A stretch of DNA of 64,000 bases from Ardenticatenaceae bacterium (GCA_011525915.1 WYBM01000073.1:23273-87272); one strand, 5' to 3'; positions 25,725-34,682 are shown, counted from the first letter of the stretch. Notes: a model not told the origin generated them from the sequence alone. A program made the numbers and translations.

Positions 25725-26738
25725 GTGCTCGAAAAACCTGACCTGAAAGACGAAGAAATTATTACCTGCCTCAAGAATGCTTATGGCTTGAGGGTTGATA
25801 CAATGGCTTTTCTTCCGCTTGGGGCTGATGTCAATACGGCCGTTTACCGGGTCGTCACCGACGATAAACGGCAATACTTCGTCAAGCTGCGGGGTGGTCT
25901 CTTTGATGAAGCTTCTGTGGCCGTGCCCAAGTTTCTGAGCGATCTGGGTATCAAGCAAATTATCCCCTCTTTATTTACCCAAACAGGACAGCTCTGGGCC
26001 AGCCTGCCCCCCTATCAAGTGATCCTTTATCCTTTTGTGGAAGGGCGCAATGGCTATGAAGTGAGCCTGTCAGATGAACACCGGGTTGAATTTGGCGCCG
26101 CCCTTAAACAGTTTCATACGGCTGACATACCCACAGCCATCACAAACAGTGTACGTCGAGAAGCATTTTCTGCTCAGTGGCGCGGAAAAGTGACATCATT
26201 CCTGGCGCAAATTGAGAATGAGACCTTTGCTGAGCCTGTAGCCACGGCATTGGCCTCTTTCCTGAAAACCAAACGTGAGGAAACGCTCGATCTTGTCAAA
26301 CGGGCTGAACGAATGGCCTGGGCACTTCAGGCACAGACGCCAGCATTCATTTTGTGTCATGGGGATATTCATGGATGGAATCTTTTGATTGACGCCCACA
26401 ACAACCTGTACATCGTTGATTGGGACACGCTGGTTTTTGCCCCTAAAGAGCGTGATTTGATGTTTGTGGGCAGCGGGCTTGGCGGTAATGGGCATACCCT
26501 GCAGGAAGAAGAGACCCTGTTCTATAAAGGGTATGGTCAAACCCAGGTAAACCCCATGGCACTGGCCTATTATCGTTATGAACGGATCATTGAAGATATC
26601 GCGGTTATCTGTGAGCAAATCTTTTTGTCAGATGGAGGCGGAGAAGATCGCCTGCAGTCACTGGAAATGGTGAAATCAAACTTTTGTCCCAACGGCACTA
26701 TCGAGATAGCTTACCACGCTGATAAGGCATGGGGCTAG
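25725..26738 (+). CDS. Aminoglycoside-phosphotransferase-family kinase
   Basis: 337-residue small-molecule kinase of the APH/choline kinase fold. The catalytic loop reads ILCHGDIHGWNLLI and the metal loop IVDWDTL, with PKERDLMF after it. The nucleotide-binding Lys is probably in YFVKLR. The arrangement and length recall APH(9)-type spectinomycin kinases, but many such proteins act on sugars, choline or unknown alcohols, so resistance is not proven. The start is GTG at 25725. Upstream lies a long structured leader and downstream one copy of the interspersed repeat. Confidence 0.82.
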   Translation: MLEKPDLKDEEIITCLKNAYGLRVDTMAFLPLGADVNTAVYRVVTDDKRQYFVKLRGGLFDEASVAVPKFLSDLGIKQIIPSLFTQTGQLWASLPPYQVILYPFVEGRNGYEVSLSDEHRVEFGAALKQFHTADIPTAITNSVRREAFSAQWRGKVTSFLAQIENETFAEPVATALASFLKTKREETLDLVKRAERMAWALQAQTPAFILCHGDIHGWNLLIDAHNNLYIVDWDTLVFAPKERDLMFVGSGLGGNGHTLQEEETLFYKGYGQTQVNPMALAYYRYERIIEDIAVICEQIFLSDGGGEDRLQSLEMVKSNFCPNGTIEIAYHADKAWG

Positions 26739-26742
26739 TATC

Positions 26743-26845
26743 GGTTTTCAGTCATCAGTGGCCAGTTATCAGTGACCAGTTATCAGTAGGGGCTGACGCC
26801 CGTAAAAGCGCACTGAATACTGATTACTGACTTCTGATGACTGGT
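26743..26845. repeat. Interspersed hairpin-type repeat, copy 2
   Basis: Same family as 4046-4135: three CAG(T/C)NATCAGT words, core GGGGCTGACGCCC, then CACTGAATACTGATTACTGA and CTTCTGATGACTGG. It starts just after the phosphotransferase stop. Confidence 0.8.
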
Positions 26846-26923
26846 ACCGGGCCGCTGCTCTGGTTAGATAAGTTTTGTCGGTCAATCAGATGGGCGGCCC
26901 TAGGGTGGCTTGGCTGTTATCAT

Positions 26924-28114
26924 TTAAGCCAGCCGTTGGTTGAGCTGGTGCAGTTGGGCCACAACAGCCGGTAAGGTCTGCACACAATAGGCAATGTCTT
27001 CTATGGTGTTTTGCCGGCCTACCGTAAAGCGTAAACCACCGGTGGACCATTCATCCCCCAGGCCAATGGCTTGCAGAATGGCCGAGGGTTTGGGGTTGCC
27101 TGTTTTGCAAGCAGAGCCGCTGCTGGCGCTGATGCCGGCCATATCCAGATGGATGAGCAGGTCATTGCCGTTCAGGTGGCGCAGGGCAAAGCTGGCGTGA
27201 TGGGCTAATCGTGTGGTAGGGTGACCGGTGAGTATGATGTCGTCGGCCGGTATGGCGGCCATGATGCCGACGATCAACTGGTCACGCAGGGCGGTGTCGT
27301 GGGCCACGTGCGTGGCCAAGTCCGCCTGGGCCAGGGCAAAAGCGGTGGCCGCGCCCACGGCAAAGGCCACATTCGCGGTGCCGGAGCGACGGCCGTCTTC
27401 CTGCCCACCCCCCGTTAATGTGGACAACAACGGCACCCCTTCACGCACATACAAGATGCCTACCCCTTTTGGCCCATAAAACTTATGGGGGGCCATTGCC
27501 AATAGATCAATGGGCATTTCGGCCAGATTCCAGTTGGTGGTGGCCGCCGCCTGTACCGCATCTGTATGGAACAGTACACCGTGTTCACGGGCGATGCTTC
27601 CAATTTCCAGAATGGGCTGCAACGTGCCAATTTCGTTATTAGCGGCCATGATGGAGATAAGGGCCGTATCAGGGCGAATGGCCGCCCGCACATCATCGGG
27701 GGAGACACGGCCGTCACTGTCTACCGGTAATATCGTCACTGTAAAACCAAAGTGGTCACGCAGTTGGACAGCTGTTTCAATCACGGCTTCATGTTCAATG
27801 CAACTGGTGATCAGGTGCTGGCCGCGCCCCAATTCCCGCGCCGCCCACATAACACCGCGTATGGCCAGGTTATCGCTTTCTGAGCCGCAGCCTGTAAAAA
27901 TGATCTCCTTGGTTTGAGCATGCAGTAGATCGGCAATAGTGCGGCGGGCTTCATCCAGGGCAAAGCTGGCATCACGGCCGTGGGTGTGTGCCGAGGACGG
28001 GTTGCCATACTGCTCCGTCCAAAATGGGATCATGGCTTCAATAACCTGGGGGGCCACTGGCGTAGAGGCGCCGTGGTCTAGGTAGATGTGTTTTTTGTGG
28101 TTCATAGTGCGCAT
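26924..28114 (-). CDS. Cysteine desulfurase (IscS/NifS class V)
   Basis: 396-residue PLP enzyme that releases sulfur from cysteine for Fe-S clusters and tRNA thiolation. N-terminal YLDHGASTPV, PLP-Lys in MAPHKFYGPKGVG, His in SCIEHEA, and active Cys in SSGSACKTGNPKPS are present. The short active loop fits the NifS/IscS group rather than SufS. Starts at 28114 and 28105 are both possible. No iscU is adjacent. It follows a histidine kinase by 45 bases on the same strand, while mnmA, which needs its persulfide, is 1.5 kb downstream. Confidence 0.93.
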   Translation of the reverse strand: MRTMNHKKHIYLDHGASTPVAPQVIEAMIPFWTEQYGNPSSAHTHGRDASFALDEARRTIADLLHAQTKEIIFTGCGSESDNLAIRGVMWAARELGRGQHLITSCIEHEAVIETAVQLRDHFGFTVTILPVDSDGRVSPDDVRAAIRPDTALISIMAANNEIGTLQPILEIGSIAREHGVLFHTDAVQAAATTNWNLAEMPIDLLAMAPHKFYGPKGVGILYVREGVPLLSTLTGGGQEDGRRSGTANVAFAVGAATAFALAQADLATHVAHDTALRDQLIVGIMAAIPADDIILTGHPTTRLAHHASFALRHLNGNDLLIHLDMAGISASSGSACKTGNPKPSAILQAIGLGDEWSTGGLRFTVGRQNTIEDIAYCVQTLPAVVAQLHQLNQRLA

Positions 28115-28159
28115 TCCGTACAGCGTCTTTTACGGCGTGCGCCATACAGTTCATGTTAC

Positions 28160-30247
28160 TTAATCTTCGGTCACCGGTAATCTTACTGTAAAGGTGGTGC
28201 CGGCACCTTCCTTGCTCTTCACGGTAATGGTGCCATTATAATTCTCGACGGCTTCTTTGACCATGTAAAGGCCCAGACCCGTCCCGGCAATGCCCCGTTC
28301 GACGGCCGTTTGTGCCCGGAAAAAGCGGCCAAACAAATGTGGCATCGCCTGTTCCGGAATGCCAATGCCATCATCTTGCACTTTGATATAGACAGAGCCG
28401 TTTTCATTCCAGGCGTCAATGCGCACCGTGCCAGACATGGTAAACTTGATGGCGTTGTCAATCAGGTTTTTAAAGATGAGGTGGAAGGTATCCTGGCTGC
28501 CTAAAACCGGGGGCATGGCCGGTTGAATTTTTTGGCGAAATGTCAATCCCTTTTCCGTGGCCCGGTCGGCCAGCGGTGGCAAAATCTCGTCAAAAAGCGG
28601 ATTTAACCGGATGGGTTCGGCGCCACGTTGAAATTCCCGTGCTTCCATCTTGGCCAGCTCCAACATTTGCCGCACCATCTTTTGCAGCCGGTCACTCTCC
28701 CGTTCAATCACCCCCAGAAAGCGGTCGGCCTTTTCTTTTTGTTGGGCTTTGCCTTCACGCAGCAGGCGAGCGTACATCAAGATGGTGGCCAGCGGCGTAC
28801 GCAGTTCATGGATAATGCCGTGGAAAAAATCATCCCGCAGCCGTTCCACTTCCCGAATCTGGCGCAGATCGCTGAATACAAAAATCATCTCGCTGATGGA
28901 GCCATCTTCATCATGAATAGGGGCGCCGCTGACCAGCACGGGCACCGTTTGCCCGCTGCTCTGGTAGAGACTGGTGGCCATTTGGGGATAATCCTCTTCT
29001 TCATCTTGCACCTGCTGCATAAATTCTGGCAGGCTGCCTGTGGAGAAGCGAATGGCCTTTTGCACCGGCTGGCCAATAAGCTTGTCTGGGCTTTGCAACG
29101 TCAACGTAAGCAATGCATCATTAGCATGGGTGATAAAGCCGTCAGCGTTTACGGTCAGCATGCCCTCTGACATGCTGGCAAAAATCGTTTCAATGCGCCG
29201 TTTTTCCGCCAATACCTCAGAGTGCAGGCTGGCGTTTTCAATGGCTGCGGCCAGCGGCCCGCCAATGGCTTGCAGCAGGCGCAGATCATTCTCCATGAAT
29301 TCACCGCCTTGTTTGTTGATGGCCTGTAATATGCCAATGACCCGGTCTTCTACCTGGAGCGGAATACAAATCATGGAATCCGTATGGAAACCTGACTGCC
29401 GGTCAAAGCGGGCAAAAAAGCGGTTGTCAGCATAGACGTCATTAATGATGACAGGCTGGCGATTTTCGGCCACCCAACCGGCAATACCCTGCCCTTTTTT
29501 CAGGCGCAATGAAGGCATATCCTTAAACAGGTCGCCCAGCAGCATATCTACAAAAACGATGTCGCCGGTAGGCGAGTCGATCAGGCCCACAGAGACAGAG
29601 CCTACGTTTAAGGTGCGCCGGACAGAACCCATGAGCTGCTTGTAGATGTTTTGCAGGCTTAGGGTGGATGTCAGGGCAAAACTGATATCAGAAACGACGG
29701 CAAATTCAATGTCCTGGCGATGGACGGTGTGGCGCAGATAAGCGCGGTCTAGGGTGATGGTAATATAGGTGCCCAGACTTTCAATGTTGTCCAGGTTCAA
29801 GGGGCAGTCAGGCGTGGGGTCTATGAGGCAGAGGATCCCCGGTGGCGTAAGCGGCTGGTATTCGCCTGTGCCGGGTAGTGGTAAGGCCAGAATGTGGTTA
29901 CGTGGCAACTGCCACAAGGCACTGTGAATGAGTTCGGCCGGCGAACGACCAAATTTTTCGGCCAGAACAGGTTGCCTCTCTTCTATAAGGGGGTAAAAGC
30001 TGGCCTTCTGGTTGTCCCACCGGGTTTGTTCAATGCGCCCGTCCGGTTCGCAGGTCCAGACATCGAAGTACTTTTTGAAGGGATCACTGACACCAACCAC
30101 GGCCGTGACCTGGCAAAAAGCAGCCACTTCACTGGCCACCACTGCACAAACCCCGTGGGCGTCAAAAATGCCAGCAAGTTCAATGGCCAGTTTTTGCCAA
30201 AGAAGGTGAATATGCTTCGTATCAACCAAGGTGGGTTCATTCATCAT
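28160..30247 (-). CDS. Soluble GAF-PAS sensor histidine kinase
   Basis: 695-residue kinase without membrane helices. A divergent GAF-like N-terminal region is followed by a clear GAF (about 185-340, KKGQGIAGWVAENRQPVIINDV), PAS (ASMSEGMLTVNADGFITHAND), HisKA with His in GIIHELRTPLATILMYARLL, and HATPase (NLIDNAIKF, DDGIGIP, FGRFFR, GTGLGLYMVKEAV). It should autophosphorylate on cytosolic ligand or redox input. No response regulator is adjacent. The start is the ATG at 30247: the frame runs to 30322 but a promoter TTGCCA-17-TATAAA lies within that stretch. Confidence 0.92.
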   Translation of the reverse strand: MMNEPTLVDTKHIHLLWQKLAIELAGIFDAHGVCAVVASEVAAFCQVTAVVGVSDPFKKYFDVWTCEPDGRIEQTRWDNQKASFYPLIEERQPVLAEKFGRSPAELIHSALWQLPRNHILALPLPGTGEYQPLTPPGILCLIDPTPDCPLNLDNIESLGTYITITLDRAYLRHTVHRQDIEFAVVSDISFALTSTLSLQNIYKQLMGSVRRTLNVGSVSVGLIDSPTGDIVFVDMLLGDLFKDMPSLRLKKGQGIAGWVAENRQPVIINDVYADNRFFARFDRQSGFHTDSMICIPLQVEDRVIGILQAINKQGGEFMENDLRLLQAIGGPLAAAIENASLHSEVLAEKRRIETIFASMSEGMLTVNADGFITHANDALLTLTLQSPDKLIGQPVQKAIRFSTGSLPEFMQQVQDEEEDYPQMATSLYQSSGQTVPVLVSGAPIHDEDGSISEMIFVFSDLRQIREVERLRDDFFHGIIHELRTPLATILMYARLLREGKAQQKEKADRFLGVIERESDRLQKMVRQMLELAKMEAREFQRGAEPIRLNPLFDEILPPLADRATEKGLTFRQKIQPAMPPVLGSQDTFHLIFKNLIDNAIKFTMSGTVRIDAWNENGSVYIKVQDDGIGIPEQAMPHLFGRFFRAQTAVERGIAGTGLGLYMVKEAVENYNGTITVKSKEGAGTTFTVRLPVTED

Positions 30248-30256
30248 CTTAGTTGA

Positions 30257-30285
30257 TTTATAGCGGGGGGAAGGTTGGTTGGCAA
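30257..30285 (-). promoter_or_regulatory. Promoter of histidine kinase, nearly leaderless
   Basis: Minus-strand TTGCCA (30280-30285), exactly 17 bases, TATAAA (30257-30262), with the ATG nine bases further. The leader would be about 3 bases. Confidence 0.6.
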
Positions 30286-30410
30286 GAGGACAACGGTACG
30301 TGGTACCAAAGTTGCCAGTCAATGGTAAAGAGGAAGATCTGTGTATTTTGTCTGGAAATTAAGATGTGATTTGTCATAGAAAATGTTTGCCCTGTCTGAA
30401 ATGCTTCTGT

Positions 30411-30428
30411 ATAGTTCCATTGAACTAT
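30411..30428. promoter_or_regulatory. Palindrome in kinase/eno gap
   Basis: ATAGTTC-CATT-GAACTAT, a perfect 7-base inverted repeat midway between the divergent histidine kinase and eno promoters. It is operator-like. Confidence 0.4.
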
Positions 30429-30448
30429 TTTGCACCACCACCCAAAAC

Positions 30449-30528
30449 TGCCTGTAAATGTACGGCGCAAAATTGCAGTCAGTTCCATAAAACAAGCAGG
30501 TTTACAGGCAACAGTGGCACATTATATC
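30449..30528 (+). promoter_or_regulatory. eno promoter with overlapping inverted repeat
   Basis: TTTACA (30501-30506), 16 bases, TATATC (30523-30528). The -35 is part of TTTACAGGCA (30501-30510), which is a perfect inverted copy of TGCCTGTAAA (30449-30458), with 42 bases between. This suggests a looping operator. No gene is seen in the 328-base gap 30248-30575. Confidence 0.45.
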
Positions 30529-30575
30529 TCATAACCATTGACAGTTAACAATTAACCATTCTTGGAGGAAGAACC

Positions 30576-31862
30576 ATGACTTACATTGAGTCTATTCACG
30601 CGCGGGAAGTGCTGGATTCGCGGGGCAATCCAACAGTAGAAGTTGAAGTACAGTTGTTTGATGGCGGTTATGGCCGGGCTATTGTCCCTTCGGGGGCGTC
30701 AACCGGTGTGCATGAAGCCTGGGAAAAGCGCGATGGTGATAAAAGTCGTTATCTGGGCAAAGGCGTGCAGGAGGCGCTCACGGCCGTGAATGAAGCCATC
30801 GCCGAAGAATTGGTGGGTTGGGACGCTACAGACCAGGTGGGTATTGATGAAGCGATGCTGGCTCTGGACGGCACGGAAAACAAAAGTGCCCTGGGGGCCA
30901 ATGCTATTCTGGGCGTTTCGCTGGCCGTAGCCTATGCTGCCGCCGACAGCTTGGAACTGCCGCTTTACCGCTACCTGGGTGGCGTCTCCGCCCGTACCCT
31001 GCCCGTGCCCATGATGAATATTATGAATGGTGGCAAACACGCTGCCGGGGCCACCGATTTGCAAGAGTTTATGGTGATGCCTGTAGGCGCAGAAACCTTT
31101 CGTGAGGCGCTGCGGTGGGGAGCAGAAATTTACCACCACCTTAAGAAAGTGTTAGATAGTAAAGGTTACCGTACGCTGGTGGGTGATGAAGGTGGTTTTG
31201 CGCCGCAGGTAAAGGCCAATAGTGAAGCTTTTGACCTTATCCTGGAAGCCATTGAAAAAGCCGGTTATACACCGGGTGACCAGGTCATGCTGGCCATGGA
31301 TGCGGCCGCTTCTGAGATTTACGAAGACGGCAAATACCATCTGAAGACAGAAGGCAAAGTCTTAACCGGGCCGGAAATGGTAGAGTTTCTGGCGGCATGG
31401 TGTGACAAATATCCCATTATCTCTATTGAAGATGGTTTGCATGAAGACGATTGGGACAGCTGGGCCTTGCTGACACAAAAAGTAGGCGACCGGGTGCAAA
31501 TTGTGGGTGATGATTTGTTGGTGACCAATGCCCGGCGCATTCAGATGGGTTTTGCCCGTAAAGCCGCTAACAGTCTGTTGTGTAAAGTCAACCAGATTGG
31601 CTCGCTGACAGAGTCTATCGCGGCTGTCGATATGGTACACCGGCACGGCTGGACGGCCGTTGTCAGCCATCGCAGCGGCGAGACCGAAGATTCAACCATT
31701 GCTGACCTGGCCGTCGCGCTCAACGCCGGGCAAATTAAGACTGGCGCACCGGCCCGCAGTGATCGTGTAGCCAAGTACAACCAGCTCTTGCGTATTGAAG
31801 ATGATCTGGGCGACAATGCGATTTACCCAGGCCTGGCGGCATTTACCAACTTAAACCGTTAA
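30576..31862 (+). CDS. eno: Enolase
   Basis: 428-residue glycolytic enzyme converting 2-phosphoglycerate to phosphoenolpyruvate. Hallmarks: IHAREVLDSRGNPTVEVEV, PSGASTGVHEA, MMNIMNGGKHA, GDEGGFAP, SIEDGLHEDDW, and SHRSGETEDSTIADLAV with the catalytic Lys in LLCKVNQIG. Length is standard. GGAGGAAG precedes the ATG by 6 bases. It is followed after 65 bases by clpP on the same strand. Confidence 0.97.
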   Translation: MTYIESIHAREVLDSRGNPTVEVEVQLFDGGYGRAIVPSGASTGVHEAWEKRDGDKSRYLGKGVQEALTAVNEAIAEELVGWDATDQVGIDEAMLALDGTENKSALGANAILGVSLAVAYAAADSLELPLYRYLGGVSARTLPVPMMNIMNGGKHAAGATDLQEFMVMPVGAETFREALRWGAEIYHHLKKVLDSKGYRTLVGDEGGFAPQVKANSEAFDLILEAIEKAGYTPGDQVMLAMDAAASEIYEDGKYHLKTEGKVLTGPEMVEFLAAWCDKYPIISIEDGLHEDDWDSWALLTQKVGDRVQIVGDDLLVTNARRIQMGFARKAANSLLCKVNQIGSLTESIAAVDMVHRHGWTAVVSHRSGETEDSTIADLAVALNAGQIKTGAPARSDRVAKYNQLLRIEDDLGDNAIYPGLAAFTNLNR

Positions 31863-31927
31863 CACGAATCTAATCCAACCGGGCTAAACTTCTGGCTCAT
31901 TCTAACGGCCCAAAAAGGAAAAACCCT

Positions 31928-32536
31928 ATGTACAGATTTGACGAAGACGAACCTCTGGAAGAAACTGAAGAGAAGAACGAACGAAATGATAAACCTGCCA
32001 ATCCTTTTGAGCGGCTTTTGCAAACGCGAACGATCACCATCTTTGGCGAGATCAACATGAAAAAGGCCCAAGAAGTGACGCAGCAGCTGCTTCTGCTGGC
32101 GGCCGAATCAGATGAGCCGATCAAAATTTTTATCAACTCCCCCGGTGGGCACGTGGAATCCGGGGATACCATTTTTGACATGATCCGTTTTGTAAAACCC
32201 AGTGTGAAGGTCATTGGCACGGGATGGGTAGCCAGCGCGGGGGCCCTCATTTTTGCGGCTGCGGATAAAGAAGAGCGTTACAGCCTGCCCAACACGCGCT
32301 TTCTGCTGCATCAACCGGCCGGCGGTGCCATGGGTCAGGCGTCTGACATTGCCATTGAAGCCACAGAAATTATTAAGATGCGCCGCCGTCTGAACCAGAT
32401 TTTTGCAGACCAGACAGGGCAGCCGTTGGAAAAAGTGGAGAAGGACACAGACCGCAATTTCTGGATGTCAGCCAAGGAAGCTCAGGAGTATGGTCTGGTA
32501 GGTAAAATTGTGCGCTCAGTGAGTGAAATCGAATAA
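31928..32536 (+). CDS. clpP: ATP-dependent Clp protease proteolytic subunit
   Basis: 202-residue serine protease of the ClpP fold. The triad is intact: Ser in GWVASAGALIF, His in RFLLHQPAGG, Asp in DTDRNFWMSAKEA. FINSPGGHVESGDTIFD also fits. The N-terminus is an acidic, charged stretch (DEDEPLEETEEKNERNDK) in place of the usual YDIYSRLL-type axial-pore segment, and the ASMA/ASMG motif is ASAG. It may therefore be a ClpP paralogue with altered pore or partner choice. No clpX is adjacent. A strong terminator lies 144 bases downstream. Confidence 0.9.
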   Translation: MYRFDEDEPLEETEEKNERNDKPANPFERLLQTRTITIFGEINMKKAQEVTQQLLLLAAESDEPIKIFINSPGGHVESGDTIFDMIRFVKPSVKVIGTGWVASAGALIFAAADKEERYSLPNTRFLLHQPAGGAMGQASDIAIEATEIIKMRRRLNQIFADQTGQPLEKVEKDTDRNFWMSAKEAQEYGLVGKIVRSVSEIE

Positions 32537-32545
32537 TTGGTTGGT

Positions 32546-32659
32546 CTATTTGCTTTTCATCCGGGCGACAGCGTTTACCATCATCACAAATGCCGTAATC
32601 ATACCCAACATGAAAGCGATGACCACCACGGTGGCCAGAGCAGTCAGGGAAATGAACAT
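32546..32659 (-). CDS. 37-residue single-helix membrane protein
   Basis: A short frame with ATG at 32659 and TAG at 32546, preceded by AGAGGT six bases upstream. The product begins MFISLTALATVVVIAFMLG and continues with a second hydrophobic stretch before a basic end (RMKSK), so it is one long membrane helix with an inside-positive C-terminus. It lies downstream of the VWA gene on the same strand. Small size makes chance possible, but ribosome site and composition favour a real gene. Function is unknown. Confidence 0.5.
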   Translation of the reverse strand: MFISLTALATVVVIAFMLGMITAFVMMVNAVARMKSK

Positions 32660-32679
32660 ACGCTTACCTCTTTATAAGG

Positions 32680-32712
32680 GCCGGTCATCTTCCGGATGAC
32701 CGGCACCTTTTT
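32680..32712 (+). terminator. Intrinsic terminator of clpP
   Basis: GCCGGTCATC-TTCCG-GATGACCGGC, a perfect 10-pair stem, followed by ACCTTTTT. Confidence 0.85.
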
Positions 32713-33514
32713 AAGGAAATAGTCCTACCGGTACTGCCCCCATCTGGCTGACCTGAACGGTAGACATAGAAGCCATATGGAAGATACGTCGTAGGCCGGC
32801 CGGGTCCAGACCGGCGTCAAGACCCATGGGGAAACCAATGTCATCAGCAAGCTGCTGTGCAGGGGAACGGCCGTGACCCATGCCCGCAAACCCCAGCGGC
32901 TTTTTTAAGCCAAAACCCACCAGGGCCAACGTGTACATCTCTTGCCGCAGCAGGTCAGCGGCCGCCCGCTGAATATCTGCCGCCCGCTGCCGGGAAGCGT
33001 TATCTTCACCATCTGTGTAAACGATGACCACACCGCGCACCATAACACCACTGGCGCGCAGTTGCTGGGCGTACAGCACCATGTTTGTCAGCCCGGCCGC
33101 GATGGCATCATAGAGAGCGGTGCTGAAGTCCGGATTGTATGTCTTTTTTGTCAGGGGAGGGGCGTCTGCCAGAGGCACATAACCGTGCAGTGTCTTTACC
33201 TTGTCATTAAACAGGATGGTGCTGACCAGGATGTCATCGGCGGCCGGTGAAGCGGCCATGGCTGCTAAATACTCATTGTTGTAAGCGCCCATGAGGTCAG
33301 CTGCGTGGGGGGCCATGGAGCCGCTCATGTCTATGATGTTCATGGCCAGGGTGACGTCATTGGTGGCCAGTTGGTCCAGCGGGGTGTGTACGGCCGTGAT
33401 TACAGCTGGGCCGTTTAAATTGGCAATGACCAGGTCCAGCGTGTCAGCGGTCAGCCCATCATCCTGGGCCGCTTGAAATAAATCATCGAGGTTGCCGAGT
33501 CCTTTGTTAGTCAT
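32711..33514 (-). CDS. VWA-domain protein
   Basis: 267 residues forming one von Willebrand factor A domain with a full metal site: DMSGSMAP (DxSxS), Thr/Ser in STALYDAI, Asp in YTDGEDN. No signal peptide or membrane helix, so it is cytosolic. Such stand-alone VWA proteins bind metal-dependent partners, often AAA ATPases or, as in TerY-like proteins, stress complexes. No such partner is next to it. GGAGAC lies 7 bases upstream of the ATG. The nicotinamidase-like gene lies 120 bases upstream on the same strand. Confidence 0.85.
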   Translation of the reverse strand: MTNKGLGNLDDLFQAAQDDGLTADTLDLVIANLNGPAVITAVHTPLDQLATNDVTLAMNIIDMSGSMAPHAADLMGAYNNEYLAAMAASPAADDILVSTILFNDKVKTLHGYVPLADAPPLTKKTYNPDFSTALYDAIAAGLTNMVLYAQQLRASGVMVRGVVIVYTDGEDNASRQRAADIQRAAADLLRQEMYTLALVGFGLKKPLGFAGMGHGRSPAQQLADDIGFPMGLDAGLDPAGLRRIFHMASMSTVQVSQMGAVPVGLFP

Positions 33515-33583
33515 GGTGTTGTCTCCTTAGATTTGTGATCCGTGAATTGTCATGTGTACGCTGTACTGCCAGCTTTGGTTGAC

Positions 33584-33634
33584 GGGTTACGGCCCATGGG
33601 TTACGGCCCACGGGTTACGGCCCACGGATTACGG
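33584..33634. repeat. 14-bp tandem repeat, 3.6 copies
   Basis: GGGTTACGGCCCAT/C at 33584, 33598 and 33612, then a partial unit GGATTACGG. It ends exactly at the stop codon of the nicotinamidase-like gene. Confidence 0.9.
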
Positions 33635-34567
33635 TTAAAATGGTAACGGATCTGTGCTGTTGATGAAGTTCACCCCTTGTTTCTTAAAATCGGCAAAGCG
33701 GGCCAGGGCAATAGCATGAAAGTCTACGTCTGGGTGTACCACCGGTGAGGTGCAATCACGCAGGAAATAGATTTTCCGTAAGGCGTCAGGCCGGTTGGTA
33801 AAATCTTCCACCAGGTCTTCCACCGTTTCCAAAACACAGTGGCTTTCGGCTTCGCCGGCAATGACGATGGCGTCAGCTTCGGCTAATGTATCCAGAAACT
33901 GCTTGTTCTTGCCCCCCATAGGGTGGTTAGGCACAGGTATTTCCGGCTGGACGATGGAGTAATGCTCGGTGAGAGGCACGGTGCCTTTGGTGAGCCAGGT
34001 GGGCTGTGTTTTGCGGGCCAGGCTGTGCCATAAAATAGCCGCAAACAGTTCCGGGTCCAGGGCATTACCCATACTGCCAATCATAACGTGGTAAGGCCAG
34101 ATGGTGAGTGTCTTTTTCGCCTGTGCTTCCAACTGTTTAACGTAGTTGGTAGACTGCACCGGGGCTACCAACGGCCGCCACTTGCCAGATTTAATGTCTT
34201 CGTAGCTGATCATGGTAAAGGGGGCAGGATGGGCGCCATTGTCATCGGCCCACCAGGCGGGGTGAAAAATCTGATGTGGCAGGTGTGAATCGAGCGAGCA
34301 AGTAATATTGGTGATGCGGGCGGCATGGGTATAAATGAACTCGATGGTTCGTTGAATGTCGGCGGCTGCGCCGGGCACAAAAAGGCTGCCACTTTGATGA
34401 CAAAAATCTACCTGCATATCAATGATCACCAGGTGTACATTTTGTTTGTCATCACTGGCAGGTGGCAGGTTTGTTTGGGTTGCTGCTGCGGCGATGGCGG
34501 CATAATCTGGGTAATACAGAGTGCCAATGCGGTTGGGGTTATAAAAACCGGGGAATTTGTTCATCAT
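33635..34567 (-). CDS. Nicotinamidase/isochorismatase-family hydrolase
   Basis: 310-residue cysteine hydrolase. Catalytic Asp in LVIIDMQVDFCHQSGSL, metal ligands in SLDSHLPHQIFHP, Lys in WLTKGTVP, and nucleophile Cys in AGEAESHCVLETVEDL. These match nicotinamidases (nicotinamide to nicotinate, NAD salvage) better than isochorismatases, though at 310 residues it is longer than PncA because of insertions. Its promoter carries two AGTGT-N7-ACACT operators also found at the nadC operon, which supports an NAD role. GGAGAC precedes the start. Confidence 0.82.
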   Translation of the reverse strand: MMNKFPGFYNPNRIGTLYYPDYAAIAAAATQTNLPPASDDKQNVHLVIIDMQVDFCHQSGSLFVPGAAADIQRTIEFIYTHAARITNITCSLDSHLPHQIFHPAWWADDNGAHPAPFTMISYEDIKSGKWRPLVAPVQSTNYVKQLEAQAKKTLTIWPYHVMIGSMGNALDPELFAAILWHSLARKTQPTWLTKGTVPLTEHYSIVQPEIPVPNHPMGGKNKQFLDTLAEADAIVIAGEAESHCVLETVEDLVEDFTNRPDALRKIYFLRDCTSPVVHPDVDFHAIALARFADFKKQGVNFINSTDPLPF

Positions 34568-34591
34568 TGTCTCCTACAGGTAAGCTGATAC

Positions 34592-34609
34592 TGAACATGG
34601 TCATGTTCA
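34592..34609. promoter_or_regulatory. Palindrome in nicotinamidase leader
   Basis: TGAACATG-GT-CATGTTCA, 8-base perfect arms, between the predicted start of transcription and the ribosome site. It may be a second operator or an RNA hairpin. Confidence 0.4.
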
Positions 34610-34620
34610 CAATGGCTATT

Positions 34621-34637
34621 AGTGTCATAGATACACT
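34621..34637. promoter_or_regulatory. NAD-operator candidate, downstream site
   Basis: AGTGT-CATAGAT-ACACT, a 17-base palindrome about 10-26 bases after the predicted start of transcription of the nicotinamidase-like gene. Same motif as at 34659, 43184 and 43238. Confidence 0.65.
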
Positions 34638-34653
34638 AAATCAATTCACGGAC

Positions 34654-34682
34654 AGTATAGTGTATTTGTGACACTTTGTCAA
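34654..34682 (-). promoter_or_regulatory. Promoter with NAD-operator candidate in the spacer
   Basis: Minus-strand TTGACA (34677-34682), 17 bases, TATACT (34654-34659). The spacer is almost exactly filled by the palindrome AGTGT-ATTTGTG-ACACT (34659-34675). A repressor there would block polymerase directly. Confidence 0.7.
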
